From Deroplatys truncata (Eukaryota; Arthropoda; Insecta; Mantodea; Mantidae), in the NCBI GenBank assembly GCA_030765065.1, contig CM060977.1, positions 161,395,052-161,459,051 on the forward strand: DNA of 64,000 nt, written 5' to 3'. The position numbers and the translations under genes were made by a program. The notes beneath the pieces were generated by a model. It was not told the DNA's origin. It ran no database searches and worked only from the letters and a program-made list of their open reading frames with translations. Positions 33,652 through 47,623 of the stretch are shown piece by piece. Positions within the stretch are counted from its first letter, which is position 1. Every line of letters begins with the position of its first letter.

Positions 33652-35826
33652 ATTATTTTACTGAGCATGAACTCATTCTCGAACATTTCTCAAAAGCTGT
33701 TTGACCTATGACTGTCAAATTGTTATTTCTAACAAGTTTCAGCACAGATTTGATCAAATGTCACTATTAGGTAATGAAACGTATAATGTGTTCAGAAAAT
33801 TTTAACTTGTTGCAATAAAATGAAAAGCAAAAGACATTGATTAATAATTTTTGCTGAAAATTGTAGTACTTATCATTAGAAACGTACAACAAAATTTCAT
33901 TAAGATATTTCAAATAGTTTCTGAGAAATTTGTATGTTAATATAAAATTAGTGCACAATTAATGAAAAACATCTTATCAAATTTAATATGTAAAGTACGT
34001 TTTTCCTTCTACATGCAATCTTAACTTTATATTGCGTAAAAAGTTCATGTAGTTAGCTGTATGAAAAAGATAAAGACGTAAAATGTTGCATTTATTCTCC
34101 TTAAAGTAGACATCTCCTGAAAAATAAAGTGTTGAGTTGAAACGGACTTATCTGATCTTTACCTGAAATGTTCTCTTCTTCAACTTCATGAATTTAGATC
34201 CTTGGCCTGTTTCCATATCAAGAGGTCGAGTCTCTCCATCTTGATAATGCTCAGCCAGCATTTATTTATTCTTTAGGTTGGTAATGGAATAGTACGTAAT
34301 ACAATATGTTGGTTGGTATTCTTTCATTGTGATAAAATCAGTTAAGTTTTGAATTCTTTCTGTCAAGTTTTAGGTGTTTTTATTCTGTTCTTATTTCTCC
34401 ATTGTGCTTCTTATCCAACAACCTGTAATCTGCTACTGAACGTAGAAAATTTTTCAGCTATTTCTGTTTTTCTTGTATCCGATCAATTGATTATCAAGTT
34501 TTTACACGCATAAGTTAATGTAGTTACTGGCATAGTGTTATAGAATCATGTATGATATTTCTATAAAACGTGTGGCGCTACAAAAAAGAACATTGAAAGG
34601 CAAAGCTTTAAAATTCCACACACCACGGTTATATTAGGTGTTCAAATTTAAATGGTAGCTTTCGCCATAAGTAGTATGTCTTCGGTTATGATTTTTATTT
34701 CTTCCTTTTATTGCCAATTTTAACATCTGAGCTCACATAGGTGATTTCTTTTTCGGAAGGTCTTGCAAGAACTGCCAATCAATATTGATGTTCACTCGTC
34801 GACTTGTACTAATTGTTAGGTTGTATTATTTTGATGTTCATTTATAAACATTAAATCGCACTCTAAGGAATACGAGGATGAGGAATAATTCTGACTAAAT
34901 AATAGTTTCACCGTCCAGCCGAGAATCCAACCCGAAACATCTGCTTTTGGAGGATATTGCTGACCACCAGATCACAGAGACAGTCTGAATACATACAAAT
35001 GACGACCTAGGACATTTGTATAACATATGTGGGGCAATAAGGACATTTAAACACAAAACTTTAATGTTATTGTATTTTATTTTCAAAACCATAGTTTTTG
35101 AGAGTGTTATTAAATATGTTGAATATAAGATATGGAGAGCATTACATTTTGAATTTCTTGAAAATGTTTTTGAGCCCCTGTTCATTCTTATTGAATATTA
35201 CGCTACTGCAAAGCCACTTAAGAAAATTCGTTAAAACTGTAAATCTCAATAAAAGCACGATATCTCGCAGTTGTGCATCTTAAATAATATCCATTGCACT
35301 GGAAACTAAAGATATTAAGAATAGCTAATATAACATTGTTACAGACGTAGAAAATGTGGCTTGGCTTAACAGCCTCCTATGTATAATGCTGATCAGCGAT
35401 CAACGATATCTTAATATTTAGACAGTTACCTCGTTCACTAAAGGATTTCTACGTTGAACAGCTCCCATAACAGTGTCTTATCTTTATTTTCGAACCACAT
35501 AAACTTATGGAGTGGTCTAAACCTTTGGACTCTACTGATTATTGGTTAATACGCTCCGGAAGTTTGGAGAAAATATGTTATGTCATGCCGTTCTGCCTAT
35601 CCTTTTAACAATAGTCATTTAGACAGTTGGAGTGCATGCTATTTTATGTAAGTGTGTAATACAATGAATATGTATACGGTACACATTTGTAGGACACTTT
35701 GTATAATTTATGTTAAATAATGTGTGTGCCATTACTTCTGGTAATATTCGCTGGTATGCTTGGTTCAACTCGTGGTCATTGAAATGGTCAATGTTCTTTA
35801 TATAACACAGTTTTTTTTTGTTTTTT
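33652..35826. other. 2.2 kb without recognised features
   Basis: AT-rich and apparently unique. Frames at 34895-35283 and 35619-35876 carry no domain I know. Confidence 0.4.
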
Positions 35827-35955
35827 ACTTTCTCTAATGCGTATAGTAAGTAGGGGAAGTACTGTATTCCATCCAAAAATTCGATACCGAGATTTCACCG
35901 CAAATACATGCTTTGAGACACCCTGAATCCAAAAAAAAGCCTTTTTGGAAACATG

Positions 35956-35991
<36 letters not shown>

Positions 35992-36682
35992 CAGCATAAC
36001 TCAGAAACGAACAGTCGGATAAACACCAAACTTGATATTTATGTTCAGTATCTTCCAGAGATGCGACACGAAGGTTTTCAAGAAAATCCTCCCACCCCAG
36101 ATTACTCTTTACATGGAACAGTTTTCAAAAATTTTAATTTTCTCAAAAATGGCTCTAACGATTTTAATTAAAATATCGTATATTTAAGATATATTCATGA
36201 GAAATGAAATGTATATCTCGAATTTTCTGGGAATGTCCCCAAAAGTATTCTTCATTGTAAACGACTTTTGCATTACTGGTAAACCTTAAGAGATAGACAA
36301 AATTTTACTACACAAAAAAATGTAGTTCGCGTTAAAATACACAATTTATGTCATATACATTTTTTTGTTGTTGGGTGAACCTTTTGCGATATATTGCTTG
36401 TAATGCTCTTAAATTTTCCAATACTTATACTTTTTGTCAAATTCGTTATTTATTTTTTTTTTCTTGGTAATGCAAAGAGAATGGAATGCTCCACATAACA
36501 ACCAGCTCTCCAAATATTTGACTATCGCTTAAAGCCTACCAATTCCCCTTGTATCTACAAGAAAATTAGCAACAAGATTAACATCTCGATATCTCAATTA
36601 ACATGAAGCATATGGAGAATAGGCGTTTGTAAAAGTAGTTTGTACAAGAGTAGAGAAAGTCTTGTGAGTGTAACACATCAGA
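35827..36682 (+). mobile_element. HINE, full length
   Basis: ACTTTCTCTAAT at 35827 to CAGA at 36682, in T-runs. The microsatellite is a pure (GT)n at about 35957-35988. Confidence 0.94.
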
Positions 36683-37697
36683 ATTTTTTTTACATCTAAA
36701 CGATTTCCAACTCTACACTGTAGTTTCTTATTACACTTACGATATGCGGTTTTAAACAGTTGTGATAAAATATTTGCAGAATAGAATATGTTTCGATTGA
36801 TTTCTTTCTTTTCCTTAAAGTCGTCTGGGCTCATGTAGTGTATGAGAACGCCCTCTTTGTCCCGTTATGTAACCACAGAAAGTTAGTAAGAGTCATGTTA
36901 ACATTCAACCGATCTAGTACACTTATGGCAAACTTAAACGAGATACTTTATGCCTATATGAAACGCATGTAACTGTGGGTACTTCTGTAAATCCAAAATT
37001 CCACAATTACAGTCATATCCAAAATAAAAGTCAAATTTGGGGCCAAAGGAATAAACAGCACATAGATGTCCTCATGAGGGATGAAGAAACCAAAAGTCTG
37101 CAGACGACTACGAAATAAGACAGCGCTCCCGCGAACGTCGTTAGCAGTAAAGGTGTAATATTTCATCAATTTATCGTTTTTTCCGCAGCAAAACGTAATT
37201 TTCATTCAGGGAAGACAAAATGGCGAAAACTACCAAAAATGAAAGTTTTAGTTTGTTATTCAGCCTTATAAATTGAAATTCCCCCTTTAATTTGATATAT
37301 ATATTTTATCATTGTAGACATAATAATACATTCGTAAAAACGATATTTCATTTACTATTTTGTATTGTGAATTCTACACTCTTCACAGAAGAAACTCCTT
37401 AACTCCTACATATTTGGAGTAGAGAGGTAAACTTTATCCCATTTTATAGGAAAACTTTTGGTGCTACTGTTAATAATGGCAGCTTCTGTTAGCTCAAGCC
37501 AAGTGGTTTATTTCTTTGCAAATATATGCGAGTTTGTTTTCCACCATTTTTGCTTTGAACAACCTAATCTGTAAATGACATGATCCATTTCCTCAGAAAC
37601 TATTGAAGATAGCTAAATCAAGTTTTAGGATGATAAAAACAACCTCTAAATGCTACTCTGGATCTACTTTGGAATTAACAGTTTGGTTATTAAAAAA
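36683..37697. other. No feature recognised
   Basis: AT-rich spacer. Frames at 36598-36834 and 36954-37205 lack domains. Confidence 0.4.
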
Positions 37698-38524
37698 TCT
37701 GATGTGTTACACTCACATACCTTTCTCTACCCTTTTACAAACTATTTTTACAAACGCTTATTCTCCATATGCTTCATGTTAATCGAGATATTAATCTTAT
37801 TGCTAATTTTCTTGTAGATACAAGGGGAATATGGTTGCATTTAAGCGATAGTCAAATGTTTTAAGAGCTGGTTGTTATGTGGCGCATTCCAATCTATTTG
37901 TGTGTCCAGGACATATTAAAAATGAATAACGAATTCCCATTTGGAAAAAAGTATTGGAAAATTTAAGGGAATAACAAGCAATATCTCGAAAATGGTTCAC
38001 TCAACAAAAAAACATATGACATAAACTGTGTATTTTAACGTAATCTACATTTTTTGTGTAGTAAAATTTTGTCTATCTCTTATGGTTTACCAGTTATGGA
38101 AAATTCGTTTACAATGAAGAATACTTTTGGAGACATTCCCAGAAAATTCGGGATATACATTTCATTTGTCATGAAAATATCTTAAACATATGACATTTTA
38201 ATCAAAATCGTTAGAGCCATTTTTGAGAAAATATAAATTTTCGAAAAATGTTCCATGTAAAGGGTAATCTGGGGTGGGGGATTTTCTTGAAAACCTTCGT
38301 ATCGCATCTCTGGAAGAGCCTGAACCTAAATACCAAGTTTGGTGTTTATCCGACTGTTCGTTTCTGAGTTATGCTGTTCACAGACGCACACACGGACATA
38401 TTTCCAAAAATGCTTTTTTTGGATTCAGGGGGTCTCAAAATATGTATTTCCGGTGAAATCTCGGTATCGAATTTTTGGGTGGAATACAATACTTCCCCTA
38501 CTTACTATACGTAGTAGAGAAAGT
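37698..38524 (-). mobile_element. HINE, full length
   Basis: TCTGATG at 37698 to AGTAGAGAAAGT at 38524. A-rich flank on the left and AAAA on the right. Confidence 0.94.
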
Positions 38525-39201
38525 AAAAACTTATTGGATAAAAGTAGATGAACAAGCTTAGAAGATATGCCTTTACATCCTGCAGAAATTTCTGTCTGAT
38601 ATAACAGTGGTGGGTTGGGACTGTTAATTTCCTCATAAGGCAGTTTCTGCAAGGAGGAGAAAAGCAAAGAAATCGCTTATATGCCCGAAACTTTGCAACA
38701 TTTGCTACAAGTGACGCTGAGCACGGGGGCGGCACGATATGACGTAATGTGCGCAACAAATTTAAACCCCGTCTATAAACATTATGCACCGGAGTGAAAT
38801 TACTTACCTTATACCGCATGCAACACAAGTGGTGGGGATCGTGACGTCGCGGCTATCACGTGACCCTCCAGACGTGGACTGCTGGATGCTGGAGAAATAG
38901 AAGTGTATTGAGTGACCGGCGGTCGAACAAACCTGACACGATCAACAGCATCCGAAACACAACGAAAAGGAACCTCTCTCACCGGCAACTGGATCAAGCA
39001 ACTTACTTCGCCACCAAACACTTGGTGAGTGCACAGTGCCTTTGTTACTTTCCTAGACACGAACCTGGTACAACTGTCATCTGGCTATGTGTTCGTCGAT
39101 ATAGTGAAAAATTCCTGGAGTGTTTACTTTAAAACGCTCACTTCTATCACCAATATTGAAATCTGGAGTAATTTTCGTTATGTCTTATAACTGGCGTCTT
39201 T
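38525..39201. other. Spacer with a GC-richer exon-like block
   Basis: 38700-39030 is less AT-rich than its surroundings and ends in a donor-like TTGGTGAGT at about 39022-39030. Frames on both strands (38809-39060, 38860-39132) have no known domain. It is only a candidate first exon. Confidence 0.3.
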
Positions 39202-40038
39202 ACTTTCTCTACTACGTATAGTAAGTAGGGGAAGTATTGTATTCCACCCAAAAATTCGATACCGAGATTTCACCGGAAATACGTGTTCTGAGGCCCCCTG
39301 AATCCAAGAAAAGCATTTTTGGAAACATGTCCGTGTGTGTGTGTCTGTGTGTCTGTCTGTGAACAGCATAACTCAGAAACGAACAGTTGGTATTTAGGTT
39401 CAGTATCTTCCAGGGATGCGACACGAAGGTTTTCAAAAAAATCCACCAACCCCAGATTACCCTTTACAGGAACATTTTTCGAAAATTTTAATTTTGTCAA
39501 AAATGGCTCTAACGATTGTAATTAAAATATCATATGTTTAAGATATTTTCATGACAAATAAAATGTATATCTTGAATTTTCTGGGAATGTCTCCAAAAGT
39601 ATTCTTCATTGTGAACGACTTTTGCATAACTGGTAAACCATAAGAGATACACAAAATTTTACTACACAAAAAATGTAGATCGCGTTAAAATACACAATTT
39701 ATGTCACATACATTTTTTTGAGTGAACCATTTTCGAGATATTGCTTGTTATTTCCTCAAATTTTCCAATACCTATACTTTTTCTCAAATGGAAATTCGTT
39801 ATATATTTTTTTGTCCTGTTAATGTAAAGAGAGTCGAATACTCCACAAAGCAACTAGCCCTTAAAATATTTATTTGACTATAGCTTAAAGCCTACCAATT
39901 CTCCTTGCATCTACAAGAAAATTAGAAATACGATTAATATCTCGATATCTCGATTAACATGAAGCATATGGAGAATAATCGTTTGTAAGAATAGTTTGTA
40001 CAAGAGTAGAGAAAGTCATGTGAGTGTAACACATCAGA
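39202..40038 (+). mobile_element. HINE, full length
   Basis: ACTTTCTCTACT at 39202 to CAGA at 40038. It lacks the ACAGTCGGATAAACACCAA part of the core near 39386. Confidence 0.93.
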
Positions 40039-42624
40039 TTTTTTAATATTATCATGTTGCCAACACACTAGATGTTAGTGTATGTAGTGAGAGTTTTACA
40101 GTTTATCTGAATTATTGTAACTGTTTTGATGTAAATTTTTTAACAGCACAGACATTATATTGAATATAATCGTCAAAAATCAATATCCTGGTTTCGATTG
40201 TCGCCAAAAGTGGGAAAAATTCAAAGGTGTTATTGCGTTGTTTTAAAGGGCTTTTGCCAGTCCTTTATGGGTTTCAGATTCTCTACATTAATTCTGGTTT
40301 AACCAATTACAAACCTCGGTAACGGTTCATCGAAATTTTATTTGTTTTATAAATGTTTACTGATCGAATGTTAATGAATTTGAAATTAAACTTTACTACT
40401 GCCTGGATTGTCGTTAAAAACAATTACTCAATAATTGTCTGACAGGAGCCTTATAAATATGCAGTTACAAAGCCTAAGATTTAAATGAGATATTATTACT
40501 TTTTTTTAAAAAATGTTTTTGATCTCTGGACTTTTGTCACTTATCAGATTCTTTAGCTTTGGATTTAAAAAGGTTACTTCGTTTCATAATAATCGACCTC
40601 ACAATTTTGAATTACATTCGTATGCGTTTGTTGCACTATTATTAACACATTTAAATCCAACTTTAATACCAATTCGCTGTATGCCTTTGACATTCTTTTG
40701 TATTAGCTTTGAGAGGTTTCTTATTTTAATAGCAGCTGTCGAAGTATTATAACATATGTTTTCCTCCCTCTTCCTTCTTACCTTAGTAAAAATACTTTAT
40801 ATTTGTTATTTGTCAATACATATAATTTATGTTACGGTATAATTTATGACAATTCCACTTCAGGTACCCTCCAATTTCTTGCATTATGTTTTGCATATCA
40901 TTTCACATTATGTTTATTTTCGTATCAATTTTTGCTCTGCTTAATATATGCATATCCAAAGCCGGTTTTGCGCCATGTTTTAAATTTTGCACAGTGGAAT
41001 ATTGTTATGCAGCAGAAATGAAGAAAAGTATCTGTGAGTAAGGACGTCCGCTGGCGCCGATGATTATATGGTAGCGAACAGACATTTAAATTTGAAGTAA
41101 TGAGGTATATCCTTCGGCACTTGCAATTTCACGCAAAGAGAAAAGTGAATTACGAAGGAAAAGACCGTGACTTTCAAAAGAGCGATGGGTGAAAGGTGTA
41201 CAAACAATCGTTTTTGTATTGGAGCTCTGGTTGTTTAACAACGAAGTAACATCTGCGGTATTATGAAATGACAATTAGATGACGTCCCTGACCTGCTTCA
41301 CCGCTCAGGCGCCACCAGCGAACACGTCTTGCTATCGACTTCGCACCACCTGTTGGTCGGCTCCATCGCTATAGCCAGATAAAGGTTCCTAAATGTTTAA
41401 AATTCGTGTTCAGCATAGTTTATACGTAATTCTAAGCATAATTCAAATGCAATTCCCTTTGTATGAACTTTGCTTGAGACTGTGCGTTTTATTACCAATT
41501 GTTGTTTCTTAAAAACCCCTCCTTCAGCGCTTAAATACCGTTAATTCCTCATTTCTAAAAGGCAGCTTTAAAAATTGCATGTTTTAAGAGGCCAGAAAAC
41601 ATTTTGAAATCATTAAAAATGTGACGATCGGTAATAAAAACCTTATAAACCATTGGAATTCACAAAAATGCAAAGCCCGACAAATAGGTTTACTGCCAGG
41701 TGTCCTCTCAGTTGACCCTCTTCCTGAACTTAGCTTAAGGGCATGTCCCTTGAAAGATCTAGTTGTATTCAAACTCCTTCTACATTTTCTCAACCCTAAT
41801 GGACTTTATGAGATATCTTTCAGAAACCATTTGCCTTAACTTCTTTGCTATTACTCTGCTGTTAGTCATCTTGAGAAGGTAAACATTTTTCTTTCTGTTT
41901 CAACATTTGAACCGATTTTTCCTATATTCCGCTTCTAATGCTGGTGTCTGAATGCGATAATTTAAATGGCAATTGGGAGGCATATTTAAGTAACGTCAAA
42001 ACCATTTTCTCACATTTAACAAGTTTCACATTTTCTAACATATAAATTACCCTTCATAATGAAGCTTTCAATCCAAGAAGTGGAAAATACTATCAAATTG
42101 TAATAACATATTTTCAAAAACCTTTAATATCAATTTGATTAAGAACCCACTAAAAAAGCACACATGAAAAAAAGAAAATTGCTTTATCATAAAATTGTGC
42201 CTTAGAGAACAAAAAGGTATTCTATACTCTATCTAATCAAATGTCTCGAGCCCTATATTAAAATTTTAGGAAATCACAATAATTTATTGATTGCTTGAGA
42301 CATTTTATAAGAGCATAAACTTGCAATCCAAACAATTAAGATTATTATGTTTTTCCAAAATGATTGCACTTAGGATATTTAAATTTTGAATTGGAATTCT
42401 CACAATAATTTCACAAATGTTTCATCAAATTTCAAAAAAGGTTTAAATGTACCAGTTGAGATTTCAACATATACCTGCATTTAATAAAATATTTCAGCCC
42501 GAGATAACCATCATTAGTCGCATGACAATAATGTCAAACTTATTCATTCTCCCGTGCGGTATTGATAACTGCACTAGCATATATCCGTAATGCCACTTGA
42601 CCCTTGCTCAATCTCAAAAAAAAT
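40039..42624. other. 2.6 kb without recognised features
   Basis: AT-rich, apparently unique. Frames at 40513-40752, 40803-41021 and 41584-41839 have no recognisable domain. The largest stretch free of HINE in the window. Confidence 0.4.
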
Positions 42625-43470
42625 TCTGATGTGTTACACTCACATGACTTTCTCTACTTTTGTACAAACTATTTTTACAAACGCTTATTCTCCATATGCT
42701 TCATGTTAATCGAGATGTTAATCTTATTGCTAATTTTCTTGTAGATGCAAGGGGAATTGGTAGGTTTTAAGCAATAGTCAAGTATTTTAAGAGCTGATTG
42801 CTATGTGGAGTATTCCATTCTCTTTGCATTACCAGGACAAAAAAAAATGAATAACCAATTCCCATTTCAGAAAAAGTATAAGTATTGAAAAATTTAAGGG
42901 AATAACAAGCAATATCTCGAAAATAGTTCACTCAAAAAAAATGTATATGACATAAATTGTGTATTTTAACGCGATCTACATTTTTATGTAGTAAAATTTT
43001 GTCTATCTCTTATGGTTTACCAGTTATGCAAAAGTCGTTCACAATGAAGAATACTTTAGGAGACATTCACAGAAAGTTCGAGATATACATTTTATTTGGC
43101 ATAAAAATGTCTTAAATATACGATATTTAATCAAAATCGTTAGAGCCATTTTTGAAAAAATTAAAATTTTCGAAAAATGTGCCATGTAAAGGGTAATCTG
43201 GGGTGGGTGGATTTTCTTGAAAACCTTTGTGTCCCATCTCTGGAAGATACTGAACCTAAATACCAATTTTGGTGTTTATACGAATGTTCGTTTCTGAGTT
43301 ATGCTGTTCACAGACAGACGCACAGACACACATACACACGGAAATGCTTCCAAAAATACTTTTTTTGGATTCAGGAGGCCTCAAAACATATATTTCCGGT
43401 GAAATCTCGGTATCGAATTTTTGGATGGAATACAATACTTCCCCTACTTACTATACGTAGTAGAGAACGT
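42625..43470 (-). mobile_element. HINE, full length
   Basis: TCTGATG at 42625 to AGTAGAGAACGT at 43470, with scattered substitutions. Confidence 0.94.
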
Positions 43471-43872
43471 AAAAAACAAAAAAGGTCAGATGAAGTAAAG
43501 TCAAGGTAGATTTCCGTCACAATACACTATGGTGCTGAAGCTGTTCTTCCCATCTATACAAAACATTTTGCATTATTCTTTCATCAGAAAAAACATGTCG
43601 TAATATAGTTAGTGGTTTTCGAGTAACATATTTTACTCTGTTATGCTTTTAAACTGGAAACATAGCATTTTCTTTAAAATCAACGTTGCCCATCACCACG
43701 AAACAACACTAAACCGCCCTCTTTTATTTCATGCAATCTTTGATACAGAAAAGCGTATTACACGAGCAGTTACACTGTGAAATGGACTGGGTTAGACAAG
43801 TAAAATGGACCCAAAATAAATACGCCCGTTGCTCAAAATCGGGCAAAGTATAAATTTACAAAGTATATTTAG
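43471..43872. other. No feature recognised
   Basis: Unique-looking spacer. Confidence 0.4.
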
Positions 43873-44130
43873 CAGATGGAATTAATTGTTCTTCTACACA
43901 AGCCGTGTGTTGGACAGGGTTGTAAAGGTAGAATCACACGATTGGAAAATTCAGTCCTATATCCGGGATTCAAATCATGGATCTCCCAGTCTCCCTCTGG
44001 ATGCTCTAACCACTGAGCTGCCACGGCAACATGCCGGTACGACGTTAAATTCTCCAACTGCTTCGCATTTTTCCCGGTAAACCACAAGGAAATCTCAAAC
44101 TGTATTGAGATGACATACCCCAATGGCAAC
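43873..44130 (-). mobile_element. tRNA-containing repeat, family D, copy 1
   Basis: On the - strand a tRNA-like core (GCAGCTCAGTGGTTAGAGCA, then GATTTGAATCCCGG) sits in the middle of the repeat. About 100 bp with GGTTTACCGGGAAAAATGCG precede it and about 100 bp follow it. The central position is unusual for a SINE head. Confidence 0.72.
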
Positions 44131-44334
44131 CTACAATATTGTCACTATGTCTGATTCTAGCTTTCCAAATTCAGCAGATTCTATTTTACTGTTTAGTTTA
44201 AATGTTTTCGATTCTTCGCTTATATGTTCAGGTTTCTGTTTATTCTTCTCCATCCTACAACCGCCCTCGTGATTCTCATTTCTGAAATCGCCAAATCGCA
44301 CTTTTAAAGTTTGCAAGCTTCCAGCATTTTGAAT

Positions 44335-44543
44335 CGTGGGAAGGTAGAATCAGACTGAAAAATTCAATGTTATAGCGGGATTCGAACCACGGCTATCCGT
44401 GTTGTTGCTCTAACCAACTAAGCTACAATAACAACATGCCTATATGACATTAAACTCCCCAACTGACTCACATTTTTCTCGGTAAACCACAAGGTGTTCT
44501 CAAGTTCAGTTTTAGATACCATACCCCAATGGTAACATACTCC
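44335..44543 (-). mobile_element. tRNA-containing repeat, family D, copy 2
   Basis: Same order as copy 1, with core TAGCTTAGTTGGTTAGAGC and GTGGTTCGAATCCCGC. The acceptor-stem strands still pair at 6 of 7 positions, but T and anticodon arms do not, so it is not a functional tRNA gene. A third partial unit (about 44578-44630) repeats the start of copy 1. Confidence 0.72.
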
Positions 44544-44630
44544 AGGCTTCATAATAAACCACTATTAGGTCAGCCAGTGATAATTAATCGTTTTTCTACA
44601 TGTGCCTTGTATAGGCTAAAGTTGCAAACG

Positions 44631-45349
44631 TAAAAAATAATTATAATTTTGAATCGTAATGTGCAAATTTTAGGAGTGTATTCTTGCGAATTTCAAGTTT
44701 GCACATATTAGTGAAAGTGCATCCTGTTAGCAAAATTCTACATACCAAAAACATGTCTTTTTGCGTAAACTATATGCATAAAGCGCTATAATAAACTGAG
44801 TTTCTCTACAGGTTCGCAAACATCACCACGCCCTCTTGTTTATTTCTGAAAAGCCCGGTTGAAAAGGTGCATGGCAGCGCAACAGGTGGGTGTGTCGCTG
44901 GTGTTGCCGTTGTCACGCTTTACAATGGCAGGAAACGGGTGCTTAGCTCAGATTAGAGTGTGCATCTTCAGTGAACATCACTCACAAAGTGACAGGTCCC
45001 TCATTTACACTTTTACGAATCGCAGAATCCTGTAGGATACACAGGCAAATAAAAAGTTTCACGTGCATTTCAGTTCGCAAACACCTATACATTCGAAATT
45101 GATCACAGATAAGTTGTTACCATTTATTCTATTGGTCTTTCCCGATTTCGTTTTCCTTGGATTTGTCACCGTGGGAGTATTTTTGAAATGTTTTGTTTGC
45201 CAGTCTAATCACGATATGACGTTCCAAGTTGACCAAACGTTGAATGTATCGTCTATTGTGAAAATGTTTTGTTGTTTGTATTTTTGTCCCACGTTTTGGG
45301 AGCCAATTTGAAGAAGGTTTATTGCTGCTATGTATGGAAAGCCAATTTG
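44631..45349. other. No feature recognised
   Basis: 44860-45000 is somewhat GC-richer than average. No gene could be read. Confidence 0.35.
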
Positions 45350-46232
45350 AAGTAAATGTATTATATTTCGACTGTTGGGGAGCCGAACTTGAAGTAGTTG
45401 CAACCGCACGTATGGTACCCGGTAGCCTTCGTCCCAAAAAATTTAAAAATATTAACTTTATAATTTGACTGTTTCTTTGAACATTATATATTTATGTTTG
45501 CCTCGGCTGCGTCAGTATTATTGTTGGAGACATGGATTTCTTTGCAGGGAGTAGTGCGGCTAAGAATGTAGGCTTACACAGATTATAATTTTTACTTCAC
45601 TACATTTATTAATCCTTGACAAAATTTAAATAACACTTCACTGATATAGAGAGCTGTAAGATTCTTATATTAAATACTTGAACTTTTTAAACACGTAAGC
45701 TATTTTCTTACACAAAATACGTATTAAATTTCTCGAGGACACATCTCGCGTCCGGTTAGAAACACTGTCTGCAACCAACTCGTCCAGTTATGAGCCTGTC
45801 TACAGGCAACTGACTTGATTTCTACCGCCTAAATTTGTAAATTTCTGTATTTCTAGTTTCTGATTGGCTAATCCTAGTCGAATAGAATACTTTCATTTAA
45901 CTAAAGCTTTTTCTGGTTGTTGATTGGCTATTTTATAAACTGTCACAAAAATTACATTATTGCTTCCAAGAATTACAAGTAGTATTGTTAAACTTTCAAA
46001 TTCATTCTTGCCTCAAGATTATCTCATTGTTACCTCATTGTTAGCAACTTTTAACCTGTTATATTGAACAAGTATACAATAATATAAACATTTACAATGA
46101 CTGTAATATACACTTTTTATATATTATTACATACACATATTGCTTTAAGGCGGGCTGTTATTATGTTTTTTATTATATAATTAGACTGAAATCATTTAAG
46201 TGTTAAAAATACTACCTCAATTGCCTCTGCTC
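45350..46232 (-). repeat. ~0.9 kb dispersed repeat, possible LTR, copy 2
   Basis: Reverse complement of 11882-12802 in order and nearly full length. It begins with the GAGCCGAACTTGAAGTAGTT block and ends near AAATCATTTAAGTGTTAAAAA. The CCAAT-type boxes and ACACTTCACTGATATA motif are shared. No flanking duplication was found. Confidence 0.75.
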
Positions 46233-46311
46233 CTGTTTGTGTTGTTTTTAGTTCCATTATTTATACCCCGCCATTAACTGCAATAGTCTTATCGACTGAA
46301 GTTGAAATTGA

Positions 46312-46497
46312 GTTCTTATTTATGGATGTTCTTTAACTGCTGTGGTCCTTAGCGTCCTATTTCCCATTCTATATTGGGCGTGAAGGACCGATAATTTTTG
46401 TGAGGCCTCTTTATCAGGCTTGAGGTTCATTTACGTGCCGTAAATCTACGACATGGGACCACCAGCTTTACTTCCCTTCTGAAGGAAGCCAAAACTG
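46312..46497 (-). mobile_element. tRNA-derived SINE, family A, copy 3, head missing
   Basis: Matches the body and the TTATTTATGGATG end of the family but stops at GAAGGAAGCCAAAAC, before the tRNA-like head. It is a 5'-truncated insertion. Confidence 0.85.
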
Positions 46498-47585
46498 CCT
46501 CTACACCGTTGAAAATAATAGTAATTTATTCAACAAGTGCATAATCTTGATGACATTCAACGTCATTCATACGACAATTTTCATGTGTTTCAAATTAAGA
46601 TTATCCACGAATTGAAATACAACATTTTATGCCACCTTAGCATCTTTGGGAAATAAATCATGAAATAATTCGGCAACCATAACTGAATATAAGTCAGAGC
46701 ATCTTCATATGTTCGTAAATACATGCACTTAATTTATTACCTGGCGAGTTGATCCGTTAAGCAACAGCCAGTTGCATTCATTCCCTTCACGGGAGAGAAG
46801 TGAGTAGGTGTTACGGACTGTGGTGTAGCCTATTATCAGCACAACATGGTGAATAATTATAATTCAGATCTAAATCATTCTGTATTTAATAATGTACAGA
46901 CGTTTTTGTATCTTCGTTGCTAGAGAAAAGAAAATCACAAAATACTTTCATCATCTCTCTGCAAGCCACGACAACGTGGAATACCAGTATTATGTCATTA
47001 CTATAGGAAATACGTAATTACTGTTGTTGACACGCGTGCTATAATAAGCCAATTATGCATTGTATTGAGTACAGTAACAATCTGTTATTCATGCTAAGAT
47101 TCCGTTAATAAATGTATTTATTATGTGTTATTAATTACGCCTGAATGAATGTCTAGTTTGTATCCACTGAAGTAGAATGAACATCAGTTTTGTGTGAAAA
47201 TTCAAATTGTTAACTTCGAAGTGTTACGCAATAGAATATTAAACACTAACAATAAGTGTTAGAATGAAAGACGTCTGATTTGAGCATTTTGTGTTTGTTT
47301 GATTTGTTTGGTGTATTCACAAGAGTTTGGTATATTGCTGAATGAACCAAGCCCCGACAAGTGTGCGCTGTTTTACGTAACCTTGTCCGCGCACGCGATC
47401 TCCTAGTGAAATGTAAAAAACAAAACTTTACGCACCACGCTCTCTTTAGCAGCGGGATGCAATAGGTCTGTAATTTGATCCGCACTGTCAAAGTCAGGGT
47501 TGCGAATGACTAGATCACTTTACACTGGTTTCGCTATGGCTCAGGGTTCGGATCCAAATGTGTTTTTCTATTCTAGGAAACTTAC

Positions 47586-47623
<38 letters not shown>

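Noticed and set aside
44335..44420. A functional tRNA gene
   Set aside because: Acceptor strands and boxes are tRNA-like, but the T and anticodon stems do not pair, and the sequence is part of a repeated unit.
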